From Candidatus Aerophobota bacterium (GTDB lineage Bacteria > Aerophobota > Aerophobia > Aerophobales > B3-G15), in assembly GCA_030607765.1 (NCBI GenBank), contig JAUWJJ010000108.1:1-5183 (forward strand): 5,183 nucleotides of DNA. Direction: 5' to 3'. Below, one piece after another: positions 4,931 through 5,183 of the stretch. Under the pieces are notes generated by a model. The model ran no database searches, was not told where the DNA came from, and saw only the letters and a list, made by a program, of their open reading frames with translations. The stretch's first letter is position 1. Every line of letters starts with the position of its first letter. The translations under genes were made by a program, and so were the position numbers.

Positions 4931-5183
4931 TAATTGCTAATAATCTTCGTCAGGGAACGAAAATTGATATAAATGTAACGATTTACATTGTGGCAGAATT
5001 TCCGCATGTAATGTGGGGGAGGGGATGTGCGTTTGTACGAACAAAATTAAAAAATATGGACACTTCCCAGAGTATAAGAGAAGTATTCCAGCCTGAGGAA
5101 AAGATAAAAGATGCTTTTATTGGGAGCAAGAAAGCTCAGTATCTTTATAAGGAAGGGGATAATTTTCACTTTATGGATTTAGA
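4927..5183 (+). CDS. efp: Elongation factor P, N-terminal part (runs off the window)
   Basis: EF-P binds between the ribosomal P and E sites and relieves stalling at consecutive prolines. The 85 visible residues cover the KOW-like domain I and the start of OB domain II: MIIANNLRQG, then AFVRTKLKNM (35-44), then KKAQYLYKEGDNFHFMD, all family hallmarks. The full protein is normally about 185 residues; the rest lies beyond the window. The loop that points at the peptidyl-transferase centre reads HVMWGRGCAF (27-36) instead of the common VKPGKG form. That puts Arg32 at the tip where many bacteria have a modified Lys, and the usual loop Pro is Trp. Residues 16-17 (NV) replace the common DG turn. 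The gene starts within the peptidase stop (ATGA), a frequent peptidase/efp arrangement. There is no evidence here for the enzyme, if any, that modifies Arg32. Confidence 0.95.
   Translation, partial: MIIANNLRQGTKIDINVTIYIVAEFPHVMWGRGCAFVRTKLKNMDTSQSIREVFQPEEKIKDAFIGSKKAQYLYKEGDNFHFMDL
4972..4989 (+). other. Perfect short inverted repeat inside efp
   Basis: AATGTAA (4972-4978) and TTACATT (4983-4989) pair over 7 bp around a CGAT loop, within efp codons 16-21. In the mRNA this would be a weak AU-rich hairpin about 45 bases after the start codon. It could be a protein-binding palindrome or chance; no function is claimed. Confidence 0.3.

Overview
The window is from a low-GC bacterium. No gene here fixes the lineage. 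The Arg-tipped elongation factor P resembles, from memory, the proteins of Thermus and Thermotoga more than Lys-tipped ones, so a deep-branching anaerobe or thermophile-related phylum is a guess and no more. Stop codons include both TGA and TAA, and nothing suggests code reassignment.

Left half, minus strand. Reading right to left, a sigma70-type promoter (about 2360-2392) with an inverted repeat abutting its -35 box precedes a compact cluster. The first gene is a 52-residue ribbon-helix-helix protein (2312-2154), shorter than usual gene-calling cut-offs. A small overlapping frame (2191-2021) follows, then a TTG-started stand-alone HD-GYP domain protein (2061-1366), a predicted cyclic-di-GMP phosphodiesterase. 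After a 216-base gap holding a possible CxxC gene remnant comes a secreted protein made of two diverged copies of one domain (1149-106). A strong Shine-Dalgarno sequence at the left edge points to another minus-strand gene just outside.

Centre, about 2400-2820. This intergenic stretch holds a startless coding-like remnant (2381-2599, +), a 7-bp REP-like hairpin (2644-2661) and a degenerate GACTA-rich repeat tract ending in two 25-bp tandem units (2757-2806).

Right half, plus strand. Three genes are packed head to tail: a mannose-1-phosphate guanylyltransferase (GDP-mannose supply for surface glycans), an M24 Xaa-Pro-type aminopeptidase, and the first 85 codons of elongation factor P. They overlap by 11 bases (or lie 1 base apart, depending on the start chosen) and by an ATGA, so they are probably one operon. 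Peptidase followed by efp is a common bacterial pairing.

The most interesting part is the RHH / small ORF / HD-GYP cluster: a possible autoregulated transcription factor tied to second-messenger turnover, with a candidate operator at its promoter.
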